A DNA stretch of 64,000 bases from Diphasiastrum complanatum. Lineage: Eukaryota; Streptophyta; Lycopodiopsida; Lycopodiales; Lycopodiaceae. The stretch lies in NCBI GenBank assembly GCA_029204225.1, contig CM055094.1, positions 25,380,541 to 25,444,540 on the forward strand, given 5' to 3'. The position numbers and the translations under genes are program-made. Below are positions 51,452 through 62,356 of this stretch, one piece after another; positions within the stretch are counted from its first letter, which is position 1; the number at the start of each line of letters is the position of its first letter. The notes beneath the pieces are model-generated. The model was not told the origin of the DNA. It made no database searches and saw only the letters and a list, made by a program, of their open reading frames with translations.

Positions 51452-53228
51452 ATGTCTAATTTCGATTCTAGTTTGCCTCTTTTTTTCCATGAATTTGGTA
51501 TTAGTGATAATTTAGAGTATTTCAAATCTCTTTTTCCTCTTTTTCTTTTTATTCTTCCTTCTATTACTGAGGGTCCTGGAGTGGAGGCATTTTTTGAGAT
51601 CTATCTCAGATTTAAGTCTCTGCTCAGTACTCTTATTCAAATCTTAGAATAAGGACATGATTCATTATCAGAACCTGGTGGCACTCGACAAGCATAGCTA
51701 TAAAGCCAAGCTTGACAGAATGTTCACCAGGTTACATAATGCTTTCAACTCTGTAGATGAGTGCCCAATTCACAACTAAAAAAATGTAGATTTGTTGATT
51801 TTCAGTCTGCATTTGTTTTTTTTTCTTCTTTTGTTTTTTTATTGATACGAGCGTTAGTCATTAGAGGAAGTTTGAGTTCAAAAAGGGCCGCATATGAATT
51901 TGTGCCACAATCTCTTTTGTATTTTGTCAGTATTTTTGAATTTCTATAACTTTTTAGTAGTAGTTCAGAACTATAACATCTAGTATATCATTGGAAAGCG
52001 CTTGCCAAGCGCTTTTCAAGGCACCAATTTTCGTTGCATTCTGATATGACAATCAAAAGTTATGCCATTTTTAGTGTAGACTCAAAATGTGACTCAAAGA
52101 AGTAACATTACGTTAAAGCCACTATGTCAAGAAACTATTGGGCCACATGTACAAAAGAAGGGAATAAAAGTGAATAAAAAATGAAAAAAGAATCTTGACA
52201 AAAGGTTCTTTTTGTGTTTAAACTTCTAATGTTAGATGATTGTACAGATTTTGATCCTGCACGAAACAGGGCATCGTTTATTGGCCCTATAACTCCCAAC
52301 ACCCTTTCTCTTTCTGATAACTCTCTTATCACATTGCCCACTTATAATATAGATAATAATTTTTTTTTGACATTATCGGATAAATCGGATCTTTTTTATT
52401 TCACTGAAGCTGAGACTCTTTGCATTTTGGGCAAAGAGCTTGATGAATTTTCAGATATAATTGATTTTGATGTCGATGATCTTCTCCCTGGTGTTGACGA
52501 TATACATAATGATGAGCTTTATTCGGGGAAAGATTGCTTAAAAATGGCTATGAAAGAAATGCGCAATAAAGAAGATGATCTACCTTCTGAAGAGGAGTTT
52601 CTCATAATTCAAAGTCAGCTTAGTTTTCCAAACCAACTGTCTATTCACCAACTATATTGACATCGAGATGTGGACATAATATTGATGGAGAGATAGCAAT
52701 CAAGGAAGACAATACTAAATGCGTAAGTTTTGTATCTTATTGTACTAGTAGATTTGTTACGTCAGATTATATACTATAGCTTACTTTGGATTTTTTTCAT
52801 TTTAGGAAACAATTTTTCTTGATGATTTTGCAATTTGTCGAGGAGGGCAGAGATCTTCTACAGGAGAATTTGCACTGGGGCATCATCTGAAGTTCTTCAA
52901 GAATAATGAGATAAGTGTTGCCCATTCAAAGTTTCATCAACATGGTAAGACAATGATTATGACAATCAAGGCACTGTCTCATTTTCTTGGAGGACATAAT
53001 TTTAATAAGGTGCATAAAATATTTTTTGTAAAGAAAACTATTGCACTTAAAATTTTAGGATATGGACCAGTGAATTCTATGTTCAGGTCATCTCATTGTG
53101 CATTGTATGCTGCTTACATTGATTTGAGTAAGCATGAGAATTATGAGCTATTGGATCCATACAAAAAAGGAATGTTGCATGATTCTCAGTTGCAACTTTC
53201 ATTAGAGAAAGTATTGGAAGCAGAGTAG
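51452..53228 (+). pseudogene. gene 2 of the H3 element, second copy
   Basis: The ATG at 51,452 gives MSNFDSSLPLFFHEFGISDN, LPSITEGPGVEAF, then MIHYQNLVALDKHSYKAKL in a shifted frame. About 350 bp (51,846-52,205) interrupts it. The gene resumes with DDCTDFDPARNRASFIGPI, LPTYNIDNNFFLTL, EAETLCILGKELDEF to 52,722 (GC|GTAAGT). After an intron ending TTTTAG, the last exon (52,806-53,228) encodes FLDDFAICRGGQRSSTGEF, SKFHQHGK and HCALYAAYIDLSKHENY, ending in TAG. Function unknown. It ends only about 60 bp from the convergent gene 3. Confidence 0.65.
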
Positions 53229-53288
53229 ATATTGTTGAAATGTACTTTGTAAAATAATTTAATTAATATATAAAATTTTATTGTGTGT

Positions 53289-55082
53289 CTATTGCCTATT
53301 GGCTTGTATAAATTTGCATGCTTTTTGAAATTTTTTATAATCCGTCGATTTTGTATTATGACGAATTTGGATTCTTCTATAAAACCATTGGAAAAGTTGC
53401 AGTATATAGCTGTTCTTTGTGCTAGTCCCACCATGTTGTGCACTTTTTATGAAATGCCGCTCTTGCTTGCCAATGAGATTTTTCCATTCCTTGCGATGAC
53501 CATATGCTAAGACTTCCACTATTTCTTGGAAAGAATGTCGAAAGATGCCGTAATATGTGCTGCATGTCATAAAAACATAATCTAAATCAGTACCAAAAGT
53601 ATCTAATTTAATTGCACATATTTGTCTATAGTAGTGTAACATCGAAATCTTACCATATAATGTGTTATATGATCAACACCCCATGCACTTCAAACTGCAT
53701 CCACAAATTCATTGGCTATTTTCTGTATCATTTGTATATCAGTATTTGAAAATTTATCTTTTCTCAAGTATTTCACCTTATTGTCTAATTTTTTCCAAAC
53801 TTCTACTTTGTGTATACGAGTAGAACCTTCTTCTTTGAAATCTTAAGTTGCTGCAATAATCTTTTTCCAGACTGAGTATTGAATATTGGATTGTTTGCCA
53901 GAATAATTTGATAAAAATCTTCGAGCTTTGGATCCTCCAATGCTCGGCTTGCATGAAATATTTCATGTTTTATCTGATAGCTTGTCATCTTTTATTATTT
54001 TAACGTGGCCTTTATGTAAGCCTACTTTGGAGAACACATCCTCTAATTTGGAAATAGCTTCTTTCGCAGATGCCTCTGGCTCAGAATTCCATGCAAATAA
54101 GATGTGAAAGATATATTATTTTTTCTATAATACGCACCTCTGCATGCAATGTACAGATATGAACATTCTGAAGAGAAATTGGTAGTACATGTTTCCAATT
54201 AGGATCTTCTCGATCTCTTGATATTCTTGTACTCTTGTCATGTCTTTTGTTGTTTTCATGCAATACAAACAAGGGTGTTTAGAGTTAGCGCCATGGGATA
54301 CATTGAACATACATTTTAATGTCTTCAGATCTCCTGCTAAATGCCATTCAATGTTAAAAGTGCCAATTCCAAGAATATTGAGTGGAACTCCCTCCATGTG
54401 ATTTTTTATGGTGGCAGGATATGACGTTCTATTAAATATCCAAGAGAGAATGTCAGGGTCTTCTTTCATCACCTATCAGAGAATACAAAAACGTGATTAG
54501 CCTCATAATATTAACACAGAGAAGATTTTCTAAATGAAATCCATATTAAAATGATTATCCCTATTGATTATGCAAAAGAACTGCTATACCTAAAATGCTA
54601 CCAACCACCAGATATTATTTTCTGATTGAACACTGAAATTGAGGCCTTCTGAGTCTTCTAAATTTGAAAGTGCTCCATTCATGATCGTGAGACTGACTCT
54701 TTCCATTACTTGTCCTTTTATAATTTCAGACTCATCTAACTTGAGAACAACTTTCTCCTTTCGAGCAATACACTTCATGGATATGAGATGGATTACCAAC
54801 TATTGTCTAAATATCATGGTTTAACATGTCTCTATTTCTTTAAAGATGAAATGGTTGTGGGATTGGAAACTTTTTAATACTTACCTGTGCAAATGCCTCA
54901 TTTATCATCTTAGACATTGTTGCATATGCTTCTCTACTGATGCTAGAAAAGTCACATGCCCCCTGAAGCAATGTAGTGTCTAATATTTTTCCAACTTCAT
55001 TCATAATGCTATCAGTAACTGAAGCCTTAATCTTTTTCATTTTGTTATTGTTTAACATTGATTCCATAGATTTAGAAGTCAA
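53289..55082 (-). pseudogene. gene 3 (transposase-like), second copy
   Basis: From the right: an exon 55,082 to 54,888 (KASVTDSIMNEVGKILDTTL, SREAYATMSKMINEAFAQ) with a perfect CAG|GTAAGT donor. Then LKLDESEIIKGQVMERVSL, SVQSENNIWWLVAF, DPDILSWIFNRTSYPA, then EWHLAGDLKTLKCMFNVSHG and SKHPCLYCMKTTKD. Then EDPNWKHVLPISLQNVHICT, KARRFL, a region with WGVDHITHYMV, and HFIKSAQHGGTSTKNSY before 53,289. Several stops are present. The Asp-Leu-Lys ... His-Gly ... Cys-x2-Cys layout suggests a DDE-type transposase with a zinc knuckle, by inference only. Confidence 0.5.
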
Positions 55083-55284
55083 GATAGAGCCTAGAGAGTT
55101 TCAATCAAAATCTCATCGGCCAAATGGTCTTCAACAACCAATGCTAATCTGCATTGCAAACATAATGTTCATGAAAATGTCAGTAGAAATTAGGACACTC
55201 ATAGTATTTACAGCAGTATAATAAGCAAATCAACAAAAAGTTGAAATGAATAAATAGCAAAACTAGTGATTATGAATGAATCGA

Positions 55285-57856
55285 AAAGTAACTCACACAT
55301 CAGAAAAGTTTTTGAGTGTCTAGAAAAAGAAATGGGACTGCTTCTACTGATTTTGCCACTATGCCTATCCTTGATGCACCTTTATCTCCACACCCACTTG
55401 TTTTTGTTGATGATCTTGATGAGGATAGTGCATCACAACTTGAGTAATTCTCCCAATATATTTGTGACATTGGTGACCAATCTGCTTATGAATTTTGCCA
55501 ATCCAAAAGTTGTCAAATCCTTACGGTCCTCGGTCGTACTATTGCATTCATATCCGCCCTCACTTCCTTTAAACTTTAGAGCCTTCCTATTGTGAATTTT
55601 CTTGCTCACATACCTATTGAACTTTGAATCTTGCCTACTCACCTCACTGATAAAGAAGTACATACATGTAGACTTGTCGCTCTGCATAGAAACTCTTCTC
55701 GAGAGACTCCTATTACATTTGACACCATCATACAAATGAACAAGTTTGAACCTTCACATTGTTCTTTCGAACAAACCTGGGATAGGGTCAAAGGACACTT
55801 TGAAACTGGTTTCAACCGTATGCATCTCCATCAAGCCCGCATATGGAATTGGATAAGACCCTTCTTAAAGTGTCTTTGTGGTGATAAGTGCAAGAGTAAC
55901 TCTTTTGTTATTTGGTTTGACCATGCAGTTTGGTTCATGATGAATAAGTTCTTTCCCAGTGCTTCCATGCAAAATCAAGTCAATGCCTTTTTCCTTTGGC
56001 TACACAAGCCAGCTAGAGATGTGGTCAAATCCCACCTTACTTTCTTGTTCATTCGCCAACACATGCTTGACACCTCCATTGAGTTATACAAAGATCCTAA
56101 TACCAAGCTACTTCCCAACCTAGGTGATGCTAAAAATATTCGGGAAATTGAACATCTCCTAAAAAGACCTAGCTTTTCCACTCTTCAAGACAAGTATTTC
56201 CAAAACACCAATAAAAGCAGTGGCTCTTTTAATCTCAACAACCCCCCTTCGGTCAATCTGGAAAGGCACGAATAAGAAAAAGAAATTTACTACCATTAGA
56301 GGAAAAGATGAACAAGGCAGCATCTCAAAATGTGACCTACCAGTGAAAATGTTAAACTTCTATAGGGACTGATATGGATGCAGGGTTTCGAGGAAAAGGG
56401 AAAGAGGGAGATTATCACAAATCCAGTCGGCCGGCTACAACTTAGTATTAGCAGCATCAAGGAGAAGAATTTTTTACACTTATGTTTTTGTAATAGGATT
56501 TTTGAGACTATCCGTGTGAAGCAGTTTTATGCTCACATGTTGCTATAGTTATTTGGTATTGTTATGACTCTTTTCATGATATTACATTCGACTGGTCTTA
56601 TCTTCCTAATGTCAAGCATGATTGGTATTTTCCTTATGATGTGTTTAGTAACTTTGAGATTGAAAATATGCACCAATGCAATTGTACTATGCCTAAATGC
56701 TTTAATAATTTTAGTTCAAACAAATTTGGTCATGTTGTGTCTACGGACTATGGAATTATTAGAAGTACATTTCTTAGACAAACTTTGGAAAAGGGCTTGA
56801 ATCACAACATTCCTCAAGTAACAGATATTAATAGTATTGCTTTTGAACTCTACCATGGTTGGTTTAAAACTTGTGAAACTATTACCTGAGTACAAAGGTC
56901 TAGAAAAGGATATTATTAATAAGCATGCTTCATTCTGCAAACAAGACACCCTTAAATTTCTTAAAAACAGGAAATGAATTCGTATAAAAAAGACTTCTCC
57001 CGTCAAACTAACAGCTCACAATTAACGCCTATGGTTGTCCAAACACTTGCATATCAATGGTATAGATAGAGTCCATGTTTTCTTTGTATACACTTTGTGA
57101 GAAAACTTGCCATAGAAAGGCTTGATAGTGCTAATTTTACCCCTTTTCCTAATAACTCAAATAATTATGTACCTTTTGCCTTGCAAATCATCAATAGTAA
57201 GCTGGGAACGAGGAATTACCTTATCTATTATGTATATATAAAGCTCATAAAGAATCGTCCAGATGGATCACCAATGCCCATGATTGTTGTTTCATCATCC
57301 TTGCTATTTTCCTAACAAGGGTTTTTGGTATGCTGCATCCATTCCTAATGGAAGATGCAGGCCTTATGACAAACACATATAAGAGCTACCTAAATGTGGA
57401 TACTCCTCTATTCTGGCAGTGTGATTCACCTATTGATTTCTACCTCAATATTCCTAATTGCATCTATAATATGTGGTCTACTGATATTTCCAAATGCTAT
57501 GAAAATATTCCATTTGATGGTCCTGAGGGCCTGAAAACTATTATGGATAAGCTAATCAGCTATGCTTTTAAACATGCCAAAACTACTCAAATTCGATACA
57601 AATGGCTACCAGATAAGAAAATTTTCAAATGGTCTTGGACCAATAAACTTTCTTTGGGTTGGAAAAGTGCAAAACTAATTGATGTTTTCCTTTGGAATTT
57701 CTTTCTAATTGATAATTGTATTGTCAGACTTGGTAATCATACTTGGTGTCAAATCCGGAGCATCCCTATGGGCTTCTCATGTTCACCCATATGGTGCAAC
57801 TGGTACCTTTCCTTCTTTGAAAAACAATTCATTAAAAGACTCGCCAAGCTAGGGCA
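55285..57856 (+). pseudogene. Penelope-like element, diverged second copy, 3'-truncated
   Basis: ORF1 pieces: HIRKVFECLEKE, then 55,631-56,275 with TPITFDTIIQMNKFEPSHCS, LHQARIWNWIRPFLKC, CGDKCKSNSF, NQVNAFFLWLHKPARDVV and RPSFSTLQDKYFQNTNKS. The CxC ORF at about 56,560-56,889 has VKHDWYF, CNC (56,676-56,684) and FGHVVSTDYGIIRSTFL. The reverse transcriptase has MWSTDISKCYENIPFDGPEG (57,467-57,526) and IPMGFSCSPIWCNWYLSFFE. It breaks off at RLAKLG (about 57,856), before the YIDD motif. It is roughly half identical to copy 1 in protein, so a different subfamily. The +1 frame step after GWF recurs. Confidence 0.8.
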
Positions 57857-57859
57857 AAC

Positions 57860-58370
57860 TGCTTACACCCCCGCATCAATCACCCTCGCATCAAGCGAGC
57901 ACATCTTAGAGTTGTAGATGGGTATGCAACAAGATAGTTTCACTCTACTTGCCTCCAGCATCTCGTCGACATACTCAGCAAGCACAGCCAGCTGCGCAAC
58001 CTCTTTCTGTCGCAAGCCACTCTACAGATGTTGGTTCAACTCGACAATACCTTGCACACACTACAAGAAAGAAGGGCATTCAAAATATGAATACTGGCAT
58101 AACCCAACCAAAAAGCATAAAGTAAAAAAAGCAAATGTTGCAAAATCATCGAATTATGATGAGAAGAGCGACAATGCCTTCATGATATTCGATGACAACC
58201 ATCTATACGGAGCACGACTATGATATAGTCATCGACTCAGGAGCTACATCACACATAACCTGCAACAAGAACGTCTTGATCAACTACAAAACACTCAACT
58301 ATGCAAGAACATTGATACTAGGCGATGGAAGCAGACACGATGTCGAAGGCATTAGAACTCTGCATTAAAA
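57860..58370 (+). pseudogene. copia gag-protease fragment
   Basis: Contains CTHYKKEGHSKYEYWH, a degenerate CCHC knuckle (two Cys lost), a lysine-rich stretch and then, in a shifted frame, IVIDSGATSHITCNK and LILGDGSRHDVEGI of a copia protease. It is joined directly to the broken Penelope-like element. Confidence 0.75.
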
Positions 58371-59427
58371 AGCTAACACAGAGTCTGCTCAAAATCCATG
58401 CACTTTATTCTCCAAATAAGATGTTGCCAATGAAGAGAGGAGAGAGTTGGCTGCAAATTGTTTCTTGGTGTTAGCCTTGATGGCTCTCTCAATTCCCCAA
58501 AGACGGCCTTATGCTAGTAGTATACCTATACTCTAGGCTTACTGTAATCATGCCCACTGGACCTGATGATACTAGTATAGCATTGCTATTAGTGTATAGA
58601 AGATGGCATGTCTAGCAATACCAGCACTGAGTCGAAAATGACAGGTCTAGTACTATATCGGAAGTCAAACACCAAATACTAGCAAGGGTTACGCAGTAAG
58701 CAATTGGGTAGCGATTATGAATACGGCACTATGGACAATGTTAAGATTCACAAGCTAATTTGGACAAATATTGGTCATATGTATTGTAATTGGCAAGATG
58801 GCCATGTAATTGGATGCCAGACGTGCCAAATAGCATAGGGTGCTTTTCCAAAGCTTTATTCTACATGTTACATTGTGGTGGCACCTTTGAAAGAAGGCCA
58901 CAAAGTGCATAGATAGGGTAGAGAGAAAATAGGACCCAAAAATAGCAAGTTTTTTACTGTTTTTGGATCTTGAGATCTAGACCCCTATTTAGGGTGGATC
59001 CAATGATCAATTAGGTTAGATGTTAAGGTTAGGTTATGATGACTTCAGAGAAGCCCTAAAATACTCAGATCCGACCTACTAATGTATAAATATGTGATGG
59101 TTTCTCCATCAAATTATGAGTAAAAATTTGGTTTTCCATCTACCAATGTTGTTGGTGATCCATATGCTTCATATTTGCTATTTGTGTTGAGTTATTTTGA
59201 ATTGTGGGATTGATTATCAAGTTAAGCTACTATACTCTACCCGTACATTCACACGTGTGAAGGAAATTGCAAGTGTTTGAGCGTTATAGTGGAGTTCAAG
59301 CCAAGGGAAAGCTAGCAAACACTAAATTGGTTGGTGTTTTTGCTATAAGATCTCAATTGGATCCATTCAAGGTGCTTACTCCATCATTTCAAAAATTTAT
59401 TGAAGTCTTTTTGCTGCATTTTCAACA
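58371..59427. other. unassigned; right part is LTR of an old copia copy
   Basis: No gene recognised. CACACGTGTG at 59,250-59,259 and the primer site at 59,428 show that the last few hundred bases are LTR sequence, ending TTCAACA. The LTR start is not clear. Confidence 0.45.
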
Positions 59428-59439
59428 TGGTATCAGAGC
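59428..59439 (+). other. copia primer-binding site
   Basis: TGGTATCAGAGC, complementary to the 3' end of initiator Met-tRNA, preceded by TTCAACA as LTR end. No gag follows on this strand. Confidence 0.85.
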
Positions 59440-59639
59440 TATGTTATGAAACGAGCTAAATTCTTGTAATTTGATTCACTAGCATCATAGATTTTAATCA
59501 ATTCAAGTATTGATTTATTCTTTCTGATTATCTATGATTTGTATCTCCATTCTTGATCAAAATAAGTGAAGAGGAGTCTTGTAGAATCTGATCTACAGGT
59601 GTTTATGCCTCTAAAACCAAGATCAAGCCACTTCTTATC

Positions 59640-60083
59640 TACAAGACCAAGTTAGCAAGTTTTTCTTACTTAGATGCAGAGAGCTGAGCGAAGATCATTT
59701 ATATCTTGTCAACATCTTGATCCAGCTCGTTGCCATCCCATCGCAAGCTCTATAGTTGATTGTGGAGGTGCAGAACCGATGCGGTTGTCCTCACTTCGTA
59801 CTTCTGCTTTAGTTTCTCCCACACTTCATGGCTGCTTTCGCAATCTTCAATCTGCATGAGGATTTTTTTCATTTATGGAGGATACGATGATTGCCATTGT
59901 GCGCTCATCCTTTCTTATCCATTCTGCTCTTCTTGGATCTTCCTCTAGAGGCTTTTGTTCTGTGAGATTGATCACTGACCATATCCCTTTGCCTAATAGT
60001 AGCGTTTTGATTTTGAACTTCTATACACGATAATTTGCGCCATCAAGATTGATTACAATCCTAGGCTGGATTGTAGTAGCCAT
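59640..60083 (-). pseudogene. copia gag N-terminal fragment
   Basis: Starts at 60,083: MATTIQPRIVINLDGANYRV, then TAG where Trp is usual, KFKIKTLLLGKGIW, RRAEWIRKDERTMAIIVSSI. In the next frame come ILMQIEDCESSHEVWEKLKQ and VLHLHNQL. This is the standard copia gag start. The primer site is 20 bp upstream. Confidence 0.85.
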
Positions 60084-60103
60084 AATGTGTATCTAATGAC
60101 TAT

Positions 60104-60115
60104 GCTCTGATACCA
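60104..60115 (-). other. copia primer-binding site, minus strand
   Basis: The minus strand reads TGGTATCAGAGC immediately upstream of the gag fragment. Confidence 0.85.
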
Positions 60116-60735
60116 TGACCGGGAATCGGGTTTTGTTGTGTGCTACTATGAGTGGTTGTGCTTTGATGCTCAGAGGTGTGCGCCTATTGTGTGCGAAAGT
60201 GCGCTACACCATGCATTCAATTGCAGGACCTAGATAAACGGCTATCAATCACAAACATTGCAGCAATCAATCACAAGTAACAGATTGTAACACAAGAATC
60301 AATGATGGAAGAACAGAATGTATATGTATTTTGCTTTTCTTTATCAGAGTGAGTCGGCAGTGTCTCACTCGTTAGCGGCCTGACACTCCTCTTGCACTTC
60401 TATATTTGCTTCATGCATATCTCTATTCGTCCATGTCCCATGTAAACTATTCTGAATTCTAACCTATACTTATGTCCCACCAGGTGAGACTACAAGATAG
60501 ATTAATTGTTCATTCCAAGAGAGGTTTATGCTAAATCATTGGTTAACTATGTTTCTCTCGTAACATTACTATTACGGCTGAGCGTGACAGTTTAAAGTTC
60601 TACGTCCGACGAGCTATGGTCCCAATAGTTCGGCTTCTTGCCCAACTATTCATTCTGCTCGAGGTTTGTCTTTAGTCTTTGGTTGGGGGCCCGACAATTC
60701 GGTGTCAACGACTGCCGATATCTCGGCCCCTTCGG
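60116..60735 (-). mobile_element. probable LTR of the minus-strand copia fragment
   Basis: Follows the primer site outward. Non-coding. The far border is not defined because no partner LTR is in the window. Confidence 0.35.
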
Positions 60736-60737
60736 GG

Positions 60738-61090
60738 AATGCCAAAGAATGGTTGCATAAGTTCACCATCTCCAACATTTCTCATATTTCACCATGGATG
60801 TCACGACTTTGAAATTGGGATGACCCAATCTCTTATGCCACAAATATTCGTGAGAGATCTTGGTCTTGTAGGCAACATTACAAATGTTAGCACTCTCATT
60901 AGTTTGTAGAGTCTACCAAATCTAGATCCTCTTGTTATCATCCTCACTCTTGATGATACATGTATCCACATCACACTTGACATCAAGACCGTTGTCAAAC
61001 AATAATGAGATTCTTTGTTAGTTTTGGCACATAAAGCACATCTTTGAGAGACAAAACTTTTGACGATGCTACATCCAAAGGGATGCTACA
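60738..61090 (-). pseudogene. copia protease-integrase fragment
   Basis: The minus strand encodes VLSLKDVLYVPKLTKNLI, NGLDVKCDVDTCIIKSEDD and NICNVAYKTKISHEYLWHKR followed by LGHPNFKVV. This is the protease end and the integrase zinc-finger start. It is cut at 61,106 by the LTR of copia-4, so it served as its target. A 17-bp tandem duplication (GATGCTACATCCAAAGG) lies at about 61,064-61,098. Confidence 0.8.
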
Positions 61091-61106
61091 TCCAAAGGGA
61101 CATTTC

Positions 61107-61756
61107 TGTGAAAGATTCAACTAGTTTCATCACATTTTGCAATATTTCCATATTTGGCATATTGAGGCCAAAACTTGTTTTAGACTTAGAGGTTGACTTT
61201 TCAAAGTTCATTAGTCTAAATTTCATTTGAATAAACACTTTTTGAAATTGTGGGAAAGATAGAATGCGAGTTTGAGTAGATTCAATTTGAATAAGTTGGG
61301 TACATTGAATCTAGACCCAAAATTGGTAGGGTTAGCATTTTGGTGGGAAAGCCAAGTGGCCAAATAGGGTTTGGACCTGTTATAAAAGGATGTAACTCAT
61401 GGAGAGAGTCATCTTCTCTCTTCTCTATCTCATTTCATGCTTATACATGGTTCTCTTGGGTTCTACTATCCATTGGTGCACTATCTTGGTGATTGCTTGC
61501 AATTCTATGTGTAGAATAATCTATATTTGCTATTTTGGATCCACACGTGTGAAATACAATAGCTTGCTGGTTTTTTTACGGACAACAATAGTACATAATC
61601 ATTTCATTCAAGTTTGATCAAGTTCTATTAGTGTTTGCATCTCAAATTGTGTGTAGATGCTGATTTTTCTACATTGGTGAAATTGGTAGTGTATTTCTTT
61701 TTCTAACCAAAGATCATTCAAGTAGATTGGATCTTAAGGATCTGAAATCTTTCACA
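61107..61756 (+). mobile_element. 5' LTR of copia-4 (650 bp)
   Basis: Starts TGTGAAAGAT and ends ATCTTTCACA, perfect 10-bp terminal inverted repeats, directly followed by the primer site. TATAAAAGG at 61,381-61,389 is the likely promoter, and CACACGTGTG lies at 61,542-61,551. The five bases before it (ATTTC, 61,102-61,106) would be the target duplication; its partner lies beyond the window. Confidence 0.92.
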
Positions 61757-61768
61757 TGGTATCAGAGC
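61757..61768 (+). other. primer-binding site of copia-4
   Basis: TGGTATCAGAGC with no spacer after the LTR end, the standard initiator Met-tRNA site. Confidence 0.93.
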
Positions 61769-62356
61769 TTGTGTTTTAGTTTATGAAGGAAGAAATCGGA
61801 TCTATCAATGATTTGGTGAAGATATCAAGTCTAGAGCATGCTAGAGAGGATTCTACACCAAAATCGGATTTTTTGCTTTTGTAGATTGGATCTTTTGTAG
61901 ATCAAAACACTAAATAGGTCAATATACTTGTTCAATTCTGTTTTTTGAATTCACATGCTGGAATTGGCCGATTTTTGGATCATTGGTTCAGCCTAAGTGG
62001 TGGCTTATAGATTGCATATCAAATTTTCAGCATTTGCATGTAGATTTGGAATAGTCAATTTTTTGTGATTTTGTCAAAACCCTAATTTTGATTGGATCTC
62101 TAGATAGTGAGGTTTTTGGACTTCATTTGAGTGTATTTCAATCTTAGGAAGTGGAAAAAGTCATTAGATTGAGGATAGATCATAGGGTGATCAAGATTCC
62201 ATGATTCTATGTGTTGATTTGCTTGGATAAGTGCTAGAAGAGAATTTGTGAGATAGTTTCAAATCTTGGTGATTTCTTTTGAAAGCATTTGTTGTTGTTC
62301 AAAGGAGTGCTTTGTGCATTGAAGCAGGTTGAAAGAGAAGATCAGGTCACTTCAAC
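61769..62356 (+). mobile_element. untranslated leader of copia-4
   Basis: 588 bp between primer site and gag start. No protein is seen. Parts match the minus-strand leader remnant at 15,770-16,070. Confidence 0.7.

Noticed and set aside
58735-58900. Possible gypsy integrase zinc-finger piece (CQTCQ)
   Set aside because: Only a few residues match and no neighbouring domain supports it.
59428-59439. tRNA gene suggested by the Met-tRNA-like word
   Set aside because: Only the 12-base primer-binding complement is present, with no cloverleaf around it.
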